From Limnohabitans sp. (GTDB lineage Bacteria; Pseudomonadota; Gammaproteobacteria; Burkholderiales; Burkholderiaceae_C), in assembly GCA_021731425.1 (NCBI GenBank), contig JAKFXJ010000357.1, positions 1 to 7,973 of the forward strand: a stretch of 7,973 nucleotides of DNA, written 5' to 3'. Position numbers and translations under genes: made by a program. This document shows, piece by piece, positions 1 through 7,973 of this stretch (its first letter is position 1; each line of letters starts with the position of its first letter). The notes below the pieces were generated by a model that saw only the letters and a list, made by a program, of their open reading frames with translations, searched no databases and had not been told where the DNA came from.

Positions 1-1
1 G

Positions 2-301
2 GGGTGCGCTTCAGGCTATCTGTTTTTGTGTACGATGTACTGGTTGTTCAAAGCCTTGACCGGCAAAGAAGGCATGGGTCAGGGCGACTTCAAGCTGCTG
101 GCCGCTTTGGGGGCATGGCTGGGCTGGCCTGCGCTGCTGTCCTTGGTGCTGATCGCCTCTTTTTCCGGCGTGATCGGTGGGCTCTGGCTCAAGCTGCGGG
201 GTCAATTGGCCGACAATGGTGAGCTGGCTTTCGGGCCCTTTTTGGTTTTGGCAGGTTTGTGGGTCATGGTCTTTGGCCCCCTGCCCTGGTTTTTGATCTG
301 A
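2..301 (+). CDS. pilD: Prepilin peptidase (type IV pilus leader peptidase), C-terminal part, cut by window edge
   Basis: This is the last 99 codons of a type IV prepilin peptidase, a membrane aspartyl protease that cleaves prepilin leader peptides and in many members also N-methylates the new N-terminus. The visible part holds the second catalytic aspartate in the family's GxGD motif (GMGQGDFK, residues 24-31 of the fragment, Asp29). It is followed by hydrophobic membrane segments (about residues 32-55 and 76-95), as expected for the C-terminal half. The N-terminal cysteine-rich domain and the first catalytic aspartate lie outside the window. The frame is open from base 2, so an internal TTG at 26 is not the start. 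The TGA stop at 299-301 directly abuts the coaE region, and pilD-coaE adjacency is common in Proteobacteria. The family call is secure; the name pilD (as against gspO or another paralogue) is inferred from the neighbour. Confidence 0.93.
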   Translation, partial: GCASGYLFLCTMYWLFKALTGKEGMGQGDFKLLAALGAWLGWPALLSLVLIASFSGVIGGLWLKLRGQLADNGELAFGPFLVLAGLWVMVFGPLPWFLI

Positions 302-321
302 ATGTCCATGACACAACGCAC

Positions 322-921
322 TTGCGCATCGGCCTGACAGGCGGGATTGGCAGCGGCAAAAGCACCGTGGCGGGCTTTTTGGCGCGGCGCGGTGCCGCCA
401 TCATCGACGCCGATGCCATTTCTCGCAGCCTCACCGCCCCGGGCGGTCGGGCCATGGCGGCCATCGCTCGCACCTTTGGTGCCGCGATGATCGGCCCGGA
501 CGGCGCCATGGACCGCCAAGCCATGCGAGAGCGCGTCTTTCAAGAACCGCAAGCCAAACGCCAACTCGAACACATCATCCACCCCTTGGTTAGCCAGATC
601 ACGGCCGAGCAGGCGCAAGCGGCCGTGCAAGCGGGCCACCGAGTGCTGGTGTTCGATGTGCCCTTGCTGGTGGAGTCGGGTGAGCGGTGGCGCAAACAAG
701 TCGACCGGGTGATCGTGGTGGACTGCGATATTCCGACCCAACAACAAAGGGTCATGGCCCGCAGTGGCCTGGCCGCCGGCGAAATAGAACGCATCATCCG
801 GCTGCAAGCTTCTCGTGCCCAGCGCTTGGCTTGTGCCGATGTCGTTCTTGTCAATCAAGGTATCAGTTTTGATGAATTAGAGGCGCAAGTGCTTCAAGTG
901 GCCGCTGACTTCGGGCTATGA
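322..921 (+). CDS. coaE: Dephospho-CoA kinase
   Basis: CoaE phosphorylates the 3'-hydroxyl of the ribose in dephospho-CoA using ATP, the last step of coenzyme A synthesis in the cytoplasm. Counting from the TTG at 322 the protein has 199 residues (E. coli enzyme about 206). It shows the P-loop GGIGSGKST (7-15), the DAD motif after IID (29-31), HPLV (87-90), the substrate-site motif DVPLLVESG (112-120), VVDCD (132-136) and the C-terminal ADVVLVNQG (172-180). All family landmarks are present. The start is uncertain. No ATG is in frame. TTG 322 gives the family-typical MRIGLTGG N-terminus but has no clear ribosome site. GTG 259 would add 21 unfamiliar residues overlapping pilD. An ATG at 302-304, abutting the pilD stop, is one base out of frame (see findings). 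It lies between pilD and zapD and is presumably co-transcribed with them. Confidence 0.93.
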   Translation: MRIGLTGGIGSGKSTVAGFLARRGAAIIDADAISRSLTAPGGRAMAAIARTFGAAMIGPDGAMDRQAMRERVFQEPQAKRQLEHIIHPLVSQITAEQAQAAVQAGHRVLVFDVPLLVESGERWRKQVDRVIVVDCDIPTQQQRVMARSGLAAGEIERIIRLQASRAQRLACADVVLVNQGISFDELEAQVLQVAADFGL

Positions 922-943
922 TCGGGGCACTGGAAAATGCCGC

Positions 944-1699
944 GTGATATTGTACGAATACCCATTTAACGAACGCATTCGCACCTATTTGCGACTGCAA
1001 CAGCTGTTTTCACGCCTAGATCAACTGATCGGGCGTGATCAGGCCGTGGACCACCATTTCGCCCTGACTACCTTGTTTGAAATCTTGGAGGTGGGGGCCC
1101 GCTCCGAACTCAAGTCTGAAGTGCTCAAAGACTTGGAGCGACAAAAACAAATCTACAGTGCTTACCGCGGCAACCCGGCCATTTCTGAAAAAGCGCTGGA
1201 CGGCCTGATTGCGCAACTCGATCATCTCTTTGAAGCCCTCAATCAGGTCTCTGGAAAAATGGGCCAAAGCCTTTCCGAGCACGATTTCCTGACGGCCCTC
1301 AAAAGTCGCATGGCCATTCCTGGTGGCACCTGCGAATTTGACCTGCCTGCGTACCACGCCTGGCAACACCAAGATGCGGCCAGTCGCGCCCAAGATTTGG
1401 TCCAGTGGACCCTGCCCTTGGCCCCTTGGGCGCAAGCCATTGGGCAGTTGCTGCAAATGCTGCGCGAATCAGGCTCCGGACAAAAAGTCATGGCCACAGC
1501 CGGTCAGCTTCAGCAAAACCTGCCCCAAGGGCGGACCTTTCAGCTGCTGCGCCTCAAAATCGACCCTGCCTTGAGCATCACCCCCGAGATCAGTTGCAAC
1601 CGTTTGTTGGTGGTGATTCGCATGATGCGCCAGCACAGCGATGGCAAATTGGTGGCCACCACCGATGACGTGCCGTTTGAGATGACTTTGTGCGCATGA
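944..1699 (+). CDS. zapD: Cell division protein ZapD (FtsZ-associated)
   Basis: ZapD (formerly YacF/DUF1342) is a cytoplasmic protein that binds the C-terminal tail of FtsZ and bundles its filaments at the division ring. The 251-residue product matches the family length (E. coli about 247). It carries the recognisable N-terminal block MILYEYPFNERIRTYLRL (1-18), an all-helical first half with LERQKQIYSAYRGNP (64-78), the GGTCEFDLPAYHAW block (127-140), and the C-terminal QNLPQGRTFQLLRL (191-204) with a beta-rich end finishing ELTLCA-like (EMTLCA). The GTG start at 944 is chosen because it gives this family N-terminus and follows a purine-rich GGAAAA at 932-937. It begins 22 bases after coaE and its stop overlaps the yacG start, so the three are probably translated from one message. 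Confidence 0.95.
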   Translation: MILYEYPFNERIRTYLRLQQLFSRLDQLIGRDQAVDHHFALTTLFEILEVGARSELKSEVLKDLERQKQIYSAYRGNPAISEKALDGLIAQLDHLFEALNQVSGKMGQSLSEHDFLTALKSRMAIPGGTCEFDLPAYHAWQHQDAASRAQDLVQWTLPLAPWAQAIGQLLQMLRESGSGQKVMATAGQLQQNLPQGRTFQLLRLKIDPALSITPEISCNRLLVVIRMMRQHSDGKLVATTDDVPFEMTLCA

Positions 1700-1911
1700 G
1701 CGAACCGAACCAGTCTCCAGATTTCTCGCCCCGCCAAGTGCGCTGCCCCGCCTGCGCAGGCACCAGCCTTTACAGCCCCAAAAATCCCTACCGTCCATTT
1801 TGCAGCGCCCGCTGCAAAGGCGTGGACTTGGGGGCCTGGGCCAGCGAAGAATTCAAACTGCCCGACGACACCCCACCCGACGAGCCCTTTGGCGATCCGC
1901 GTTTGCAGTAA
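1696..1911 (+). CDS. yacG: DNA gyrase inhibitor YacG (small zinc-binding protein)
   Basis: YacG is a small zinc protein that in E. coli binds the GyrB C-terminal region and blocks DNA binding by gyrase. The 71-residue product has the four zinc-binding cysteines in the family pattern C-x2-C-x15-C-x3-C (Cys17, Cys20, Cys36, Cys40; CPAC and FCSARC). These are followed by the conserved KGVDLGAWASEEFKLP segment and an acidic, proline-rich tail. The ATG at 1696 overlaps the zapD stop by four bases (ATGA), a classic coupled arrangement. A GTG two codons upstream (1690) is possible but unnecessary. zapD-yacG linkage is widespread in gamma- and betaproteobacteria, which supports both names. It is the last gene of the + strand block and converges on the Nudix gene 22 bases away. 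Confidence 0.95.
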   Translation: MSEPNQSPDFSPRQVRCPACAGTSLYSPKNPYRPFCSARCKGVDLGAWASEEFKLPDDTPPDEPFGDPRLQ

Positions 1912-1938
1912 AAAGCCCGGAACCCTTGCGGTTTCAAG
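1912..1938. terminator. Weak hairpin between convergent yacG and Nudix genes
   Basis: The 22 bases between the two convergent stops, plus the first bases of the Nudix stop region, can form GGAACC (1919-1924), loop CTTGC, GGTTTC (1930-1935). On the + strand this is a six-pair stem including one G-U pair; the A-run before it reads as a T-run after the hairpin on the - strand (GGGCTTTTT). This position is where a bidirectional terminator would be expected. The stem is short, though, and on the - strand contains a mismatch, so this is only a candidate. Confidence 0.3.
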
Positions 1939-2416
1939 CGTGAGTGGCGTCGGTGAACTGACGTTCTTGGGCCAGCCAAGTCAGGACGGGAATGGTGCCG
2001 GGCAGCACCGGCGTCACGGCCACCGGCAGCGACTGCCAAGCGTGTGATTGCGCTTCCCGCATTTGCAACTCGCCCTGCCAGTCCCACACCTTGCAAAAGT
2101 GCAGCCGCACCAAAGCGTGTGGGTAATCGACCATCTGGGTTTTCCAGATCTGCGCGGCCCCGATGGTGATGCCCAGCTCTTCTTGCAGTTCACGACGCAG
2201 CGCTTGCTCGACCGACTCACCCGCTTCGAGCTTGCCGCCCGGGAATTCCCAGTAGCCTGCGTAAACCTTGCCTTCGGGGCGCGAGGTCAGCAAAAACTGG
2301 CCATCGGACTGCAGCAACACACCCACCGCCACATCCACCACGGCACGCTCGGCCTGCCCTGCACTCAGGTCTTCGCGTGCGCGTTCGCCATCGGCGACCA
2401 ACAGGCCTGCGCTCAT
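1934..2416 (-). CDS. mutT: Nudix hydrolase, MutT / 8-oxo-dGTP diphosphatase type
   Basis: Nudix enzymes of the MutT type hydrolyse 8-oxo-dGTP to the monophosphate, preventing its incorporation opposite adenine. The 160-residue product has a complete Nudix box at residues 61-83 matching G-x5-E-x7-R-E-U-x-E-E-x-G-U, with Gly61, Glu67, Arg75-Glu76, Glu79-Glu80 and Gly82. The preceding RPEGKVYAGYWEFPGG (46-61) and the later DYPHALVRLHF-type strand are typical of MutT. The ATG at 2416 lies seven bases beyond the stop of the upstream ATPase gene, favouring coupled translation. It leaves about 25 residues before the first beta strand, longer than E. coli MutT; a GTG at 2341 (Val26) is an alternative start. 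Nudix specificity cannot be fixed from sequence alone, so the exact substrate is inferred. It is the last gene of the argJ-DUF815-mutT set. Confidence 0.9.
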   Translation of the reverse strand: MSAGLLVADGERAREDLSAGQAERAVVDVAVGVLLQSDGQFLLTSRPEGKVYAGYWEFPGGKLEAGESVEQALRRELQEELGITIGAAQIWKTQMVDYPHALVRLHFCKVWDWQGELQMREAQSHAWQSLPVAVTPVLPGTIPVLTWLAQERQFTDATHA

Positions 2417-2423
2417 GCGGAGC

Positions 2424-3314
2424 TCACGGTGAGGTGGGTTGGCGGCCCATCATGTCCCGCGCAAACTGGTAGGCCACACGACCACTGCGCGAACCGCGCT
2501 CCAAGGCCCAGAGCAGCGCGTCTGGGCGGGCGGCGGCGATTTGTGCGGGCGTCGCGCCCAGAGCGCTGAGCCACTGGCCCGCAATGGTCAGGTACTCGTC
2601 TTGCGAGAAGGGGTAGAAACTGATCCACAAGCCAAAGCGCTCGGACAGGGAGATTTTTTCTTCCACGCCTTCACCCGGGTGCACCTCGCCGTCGTCGGTG
2701 TGCTTGTAAGTGAGGTTCTCGCTCATGTACTCGGGCAGCAGGTGGCGGCGGTTGCTGGTGGCGTACACCAGCACATTGGGGGTCGAAGCCGCCACAGTGC
2801 CATCCAGAATCGACTTGAGCGCCTTGTAGCCCGGCTCACCGTCTTCAAAGCTCAAGTCGTCGCAATAGACCACAAATTTTTCATCGCGTCCCGCCACCAC
2901 TTCGATGATGTCGGGCAGGTCGGTCAGGTCTTCTTTGTCAACTTCAATCAAGCGCAGGCCTTGGGGCGCATAGGTGTTCAGACACGCCTTGATGAGCGAG
3001 GACTTGCCTGTGCCGCGTGCACCGGTGAGCAGCACATTGTTGGCCGGGCGGCCGTGCACAAACTGCTCGGTGTTGCGCTGCAGCTTTTCCTTTTGGTCGT
3101 CGATTTCCTTGAGGTCATCGAGCGTCATGGCCGCCACATGGCGCACCGGCTCCAGCACACCGTGACCCGACGAGCGCTTGCGGTATCGCCAGGCAATGGC
3201 CTGCGTCCAGTCGGGGGCAGACAGGGGTTGGGGCAAGACCGACTCGATGCGGTCCACCAGCTGGCTGACTTTGGCCAGCAGTTGGTCCACGGCAGAAGAT
3301 GCGGGGAGGTTCAT
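2424..3314 (-). CDS. DUF815-family AAA+ ATPase of unknown role
   Basis: This is a 296-residue cytoplasmic P-loop ATPase that I recognise as the DUF815 family; its biological role is not established to my knowledge. Residues 1-90 form a helical N-terminal region. The Walker A motif GARGTGKS is at 98-105 (Lys104). A Walker B-like strand FVVYCDD ends in Asp152-Asp153. A sensor-1-like strand [15 protein letters not shown] spans 181-195 (Asn188). An [15 protein letters not shown] segment with a candidate arginine finger follows, then a helical lid. The family resembles AAA+ proteins such as DnaA/DnaC-type ATPases, but no DNA-binding motif is evident. The ATG start overlaps the argJ stop by four bases (ATGA) with no visible ribosome site, implying translational coupling; mutT follows seven bases after its stop. 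Intact, with no sign of transfer. Confidence 0.9.
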   Translation of the reverse strand: MNLPASSAVDQLLAKVSQLVDRIESVLPQPLSAPDWTQAIAWRYRKRSSGHGVLEPVRHVAAMTLDDLKEIDDQKEKLQRNTEQFVHGRPANNVLLTGARGTGKSSLIKACLNTYAPQGLRLIEVDKEDLTDLPDIIEVVAGRDEKFVVYCDDLSFEDGEPGYKALKSILDGTVAASTPNVLVYATSNRRHLLPEYMSENLTYKHTDDGEVHPGEGVEEKISLSERFGLWISFYPFSQDEYLTIAGQWLSALGATPAQIAAARPDALLWALERGSRSGRVAYQFARDMMGRQPTSP

Positions 3315-4540
3315 GAACGGTAATCCGCGTTGATGGTGACGTAGTCATGGCTCAGGTCGCAGGTCCACACCGTGTCGCTGGCGGTGCCCCGGCCCAGACC
3401 CACACGCACGGTGATCTCGCTGCCCTTCATGACACGCTGACCGTCTTCTTCGCGGTACTCGGCACGGCGACCGCCTTGTGAGACCACATGCACATCGTCC
3501 AGGTGCAACTCGATCAGGCCCTGGTCTAAGTCTTCAATGCCCGCATAACCCACGGCGGCCAGGATGCGGCCCAAGTTGGGGTCGCTGGCAAAAAAAGCGG
3601 TTTTGACCAAGGGCGAATGCGCGATCGCGTAAGCCACCTGGCGGCACTCTTCGCCCGTGCGGCCACCTTCGACCTGCACCGTGATGAACTTGGTGGCACC
3701 CTCGCCATCGCGCACGATGGCGTGCGCCAACTGGCGGGCCACTTGCATCAAGCCCTTGAGCAGCGCTTGACCCTCGGCGCTGTCCAGCGAGGTGATGGGT
3801 GTGTTGCCCGCCTTGTGCGTGGCGATCAGCATGAAGGAGTCGTTGGTCGAGGTGTCACCATCGATGGTGATGCGGTTGAACGAACCATCGGCCAATTGTT
3901 TGGCCAGTGCAGGCAGCAAGCCTGGATCGACGCACGCGTCGGTGGTCACAAAGCCGAGCATGGTGGCCATATTGGGGCGGATCATGCCCGCGCCCTTGCT
4001 GATGCCGGTGATGCTGACCGTTTTACCGCCTACTTGCACCTGCACGCTGGCCGCTTTGGGCACGGTGTCGGTGGTCATGATGCCTTCGGCCGCTTTGGCC
4101 CAATGGGCCGACTGCGCATCGGCCAGCGCAGCAGGCAGACCCGCGACGATGCGGTCCACGGGCAGCGGCTCCATGATCACGCCGGTTGAAAACGGCAGCA
4201 CCTGCTCGGGTGTGCATTGCAGCAAGCCCGCCAGCGCCTCGCAGGTCTGGCGTGCGTGCGCCAGACCCGGTGCACCCGTGCCCGCATTGGCGTTGCCGGT
4301 GTTGATGACCAGTGCCCGCACGGCGCTGCCTGCGCTCAAGTGCTCACGGCAGACCTGTACAGGCGCGGCGCAAAAACGGTTGCGTGTGAACACACCCGAC
4401 ACGCTGGCGCCTTCGTCCAACAAAAACACGGTGAGGTCTTTTCGGTTGGCTTTGCGCACACCCGCTTCGGCAATGCCGATGCGAACACCCGCAATCGGCT
4501 GAAGTTGGGCAGGGTCCAGTGGGGGCAGGTTCACAGGCAT
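3311..4540 (-). CDS. argJ: Bifunctional ornithine acetyltransferase / N-acetylglutamate synthase
   Basis: ArgJ moves the acetyl group from N-acetylornithine to glutamate, recycling it in the cyclic arginine pathway; many members also make N-acetylglutamate from acetyl-CoA. The protein is made as a precursor that cuts itself before a threonine. The site is visible as [14 protein letters not shown] (182-195), with predicted cleavage between Ala192 and Thr193, the catalytic nucleophile. The oxyanion-hole Thr-Gly is in STGVIMEP (118-125). The C-terminal [19 protein letters not shown] (317-334) is also typical. Of two in-frame ATGs, 4540 is chosen over 4546. The GAAGG ribosome site (4551-4547) sits six bases before 4540 but directly against 4546. 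The product then has 409 residues, normal for the family. A strong terminator separates it from secA upstream; its stop overlaps the next gene. Whether it retains the acetyl-CoA activity cannot be read from sequence. Confidence 0.96.
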   Translation of the reverse strand: MPVNLPPLDPAQLQPIAGVRIGIAEAGVRKANRKDLTVFLLDEGASVSGVFTRNRFCAAPVQVCREHLSAGSAVRALVINTGNANAGTGAPGLAHARQTCEALAGLLQCTPEQVLPFSTGVIMEPLPVDRIVAGLPAALADAQSAHWAKAAEGIMTTDTVPKAASVQVQVGGKTVSITGISKGAGMIRPNMATMLGFVTTDACVDPGLLPALAKQLADGSFNRITIDGDTSTNDSFMLIATHKAGNTPITSLDSAEGQALLKGLMQVARQLAHAIVRDGEGATKFITVQVEGGRTGEECRQVAYAIAHSPLVKTAFFASDPNLGRILAAVGYAGIEDLDQGLIELHLDDVHVVSQGGRRAEYREEDGQRVMKGSEITVRVGLGRGTASDTVWTCDLSHDYVTINADYRS

Positions 4541-4582
4541 AAACATCCTTCAGAGAAATCAATGGGTATTCAGACGGTACAA

Positions 4583-4612
4583 GGACAAAACGGGCCGAAG
4601 CCCGTTTTGTCC
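4583..4612 (-). terminator. Strong intrinsic terminator of secA, perfect 13-bp stem with TTCG loop
   Basis: Read on the - strand, a perfect 13-base inverted repeat (GGACAAAACGGGC / GCCCGTTTTGTCC) flanks a TTCG loop closed by C-G, the exceptionally stable CUUCGG tetraloop in RNA. The GC-rich core (CGGGC/GCCCG) is followed by TTTTGT, as in a rho-independent terminator. It begins 11 bases after the secA stop codon. Because the arms include A4 and T4, the + strand transcript would also form a hairpin followed by T4, but there the loop is CGAA. With this hairpin between secA and argJ, argJ must have its own promoter in the next 40 bases, start within secA, or depend on read-through. Confidence 0.85.
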
Positions 4613-4623
4613 GTTCGTCGCAC

Positions 4624-7371
<2,748 letters not shown>

Positions 7372-7521
7372 GTCTATTAGATCCACCTTCAGCATCGGGG
7401 CTGAAAAAGAGACCGTCTATCCTGTCTGGTTAAAAGTTTCATGAATCCGGGCCCACAGGGCACACGGCCCCACCAACCCGACAGGCCGCCCATGGACAAC
7501 CTGCATAACCGGATGATTTTA
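7372..7521 (-). promoter_or_regulatory. Presumed secA promoter and leader with inverted repeats
   Basis: This intergenic stretch must hold the secA promoter. The best -10-like hexamer on the - strand is TAAAAT (7521-7516), with a poor -35 candidate TTAGAA (7545-7540) 18 bases upstream; this is weak. A transcript from there would contain two inverted repeats. One is an 11-base repeat at 7485-7475 and 7431-7421 (ten of eleven pairs) enclosing a GGGCC/GGCCC pair at 7470-7466 and 7453-7449. The other is a perfect six-base stem TTCAGC-CCCGAT-GCTGAA (7405-7388), whose second arm touches the GAAGGTGGA ribosome-site region. A regulatory role is inference. Confidence 0.3.
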
Positions 7522-7563
7522 GCCGCTTGACCAGCCCATTTCTAAAGCCTTTTCGAGGCATGC

Positions 7564-7591
7564 GCCAGAGCGTTCTGGCTTGCCAGATAAT
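7564..7591 (+). promoter_or_regulatory. GCCAGA half-site array with overlapping GATAAT, upstream of dciA
   Basis: Three copies of one six-base word lie in 24 bases: GCCAGA at 7564-7569, its reverse complement TCTGGC at 7574-7579, and GCCAGA again at 7582-7587. Neighbouring copies form perfect palindromes with 4-base and 2-base centres. The third copy overlaps GATAAT (7586-7591), a five-of-six match to a -10 hexamer, 18 bases before the dciA ATG. No convincing -35 element is seen at normal spacing. It could be an operator on the dciA promoter, a leader hairpin, or chance. Confidence 0.35.
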
Positions 7592-7609
7592 GGGACTTAA
7601 AGACACGCC

Positions 7610-7912
7610 ATGCAAAGACGCCACCAAGCCATTCCGCTTCAACAAGCCGCCCAGGAGTCTCCCACCTTCTCAGTCTTGATGGAACGGGTTCGCGAGTCGT
7701 CCGAGCGCCTGCAAGCCATTCGCAGCTTGCTGCCAGCCCCCTTGCGAGCGGGCATCCAGCCTGGCCCTATTGAAGATGGCGCTTGGTGTTTGCTGGTGAG
7801 CTCCAACGCCGTGGCCGCCAAACTGCGGCAATTGCTGCCCGCCCTGCAAGCCCACCTCAACAGCAAAGGCCTGGGCGTGACCTCTATCCGCATCAAGGTA
7901 CAAAACCGCTGA
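7610..7912 (+). CDS. dciA: DciA-family protein (DUF721), likely replicative helicase loader
   Basis: DciA proteins (DUF721) help load the replicative helicase DnaB in bacteria lacking the phage-derived loaders DnaC or DnaI. The 100-residue product looks like the compact DUF721 core. It has a helical N-terminal part (18-45, LMERVRESSERLQAIRSLLP), then a strand-helix-strand unit: GAWCLLVSSNA (57-67), AAKLRQLLPALQAHLN (69-84) and TSIRIKVQ (91-98). This matches the KH-like fold of the family, and a DUF721 gene divergent from secA is a known betaproteobacterial arrangement. The long disordered tail of some DciA proteins is absent. The ATG at 7610 has no strong ribosome site. The family assignment is from general similarity in a short, variable family, so the helicase-loading role is inferred. 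Confidence 0.8.
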   Translation: MQRRHQAIPLQQAAQESPTFSVLMERVRESSERLQAIRSLLPAPLRAGIQPGPIEDGAWCLLVSSNAVAAKLRQLLPALQAHLNSKGLGVTSIRIKVQNR

Positions 7913-7927
7913 GGCTGCCGCCTTTTT
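7911..7927 (+). terminator. Short hairpin plus T-run after dciA
   Basis: Directly at the dciA stop, AGGC (7912-7915), loop TGCC and GCCT (7920-7923) can pair, followed by a run of five T ending at 7927. The stem is only four to five pairs, so it is a weak intrinsic terminator at best; the better candidate lies downstream. Confidence 0.3.
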
Positions 7928-7946
7928 CAGTGGCTGATTTTTGACC

Positions 7947-7973
7947 AAAAAAAAGCCCTGACTTTTGCGAGTC
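7947..7973. terminator. Probable bidirectional terminator cut by the window edge
   Basis: Eight A (7947-7954) precede GCCCTGAC (7955-7962), then TTTTGCGA and GTC (7971-7973), which pairs with the GAC just before the loop. The layout (A-run, GC-rich arm, loop, start of the complementary arm) is that of a bidirectional intrinsic terminator whose second arm would continue as AGGGC and a T-run beyond the edge. Only three pairs are visible, so the rest is prediction. Confidence 0.4.

Noticed and set aside
202..858. A 218-codon - strand open frame opposite coaE.
   Set aside because: The + strand frame carries all CoaE motifs; the - strand frame has none of its own.
2439..3323. A 294-codon open frame on the + strand opposite the DUF815 ATPase gene.
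   Set aside because: It mirrors almost exactly the extent of a convincing ATPase gene and has no family features; it is an antisense shadow.
3617..4502. Two overlapping + strand open frames of 190 and 236 codons opposite argJ.
   Set aside because: They sit inside a complete, motif-rich argJ and look like composition-driven shadows.
7439..7645. A 68-codon open frame on the - strand just upstream of secA, considered as a SecM-like arrest peptide gene.
   Set aside because: It has no hydrophobic signal sequence and no recognisable arrest motif at its C-terminus (it ends GGAVCPVGPDS). It also overlaps the dciA start on the other strand and starts upstream of any plausible secA promoter.

Overview
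The window is a gene-dense stretch of ordinary bacterial core chromosome. The proteins look like those of a betaproteobacterium of the order Burkholderiales, most likely family Comamonadaceae (Limnohabitans/Rhodoferax-like). This placement rests on recognised protein sequences and on a gene order I recall from that family; no search was run. There are nine protein genes, one cut by the left edge. I see no tRNA, rRNA, CRISPR array, insertion sequence or prophage gene, and no gene-free stretch longer than 300 bases.

Layout. Positions 2-1911 (+ strand) carry a tight block: the end of the prepilin peptidase gene pilD, coaE (last step of coenzyme A synthesis), zapD (FtsZ-ring bundling) and yacG (small zinc protein that inhibits DNA gyrase). 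Convergent to it, the - strand carries secA (7371-4624) and, beyond a very strong hairpin, argJ, a DUF815-family AAA+ ATPase gene and a mutT-like Nudix gene (4540-1934). The last three are packed with a 4-base overlap and a 7-base gap, so they look translationally coupled. A short DciA/DUF721 gene (7610-7912, + strand) diverges from secA across a 238-base intergenic region, and the window ends inside what looks like a terminator.

How the genes relate. Most are housekeeping genes for protein export (SecA, prepilin peptidase), division (ZapD), replication (DciA, YacG), nucleotide sanitation (MutT), arginine synthesis (ArgJ) and CoA synthesis (CoaE). They form no single pathway; the layout is an inherited core gene order. 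The only gene of uncertain function is the DUF815 ATPase.

I did not find a novel system. The points worth a second look are: the coaE start, where an ATG abuts the pilD stop but is one base out of frame; a perfect 13-bp TTCG-loop terminator between secA and argJ; a three-half-site GCCAGA array upstream of dciA; and inverted repeats in the presumed secA leader.
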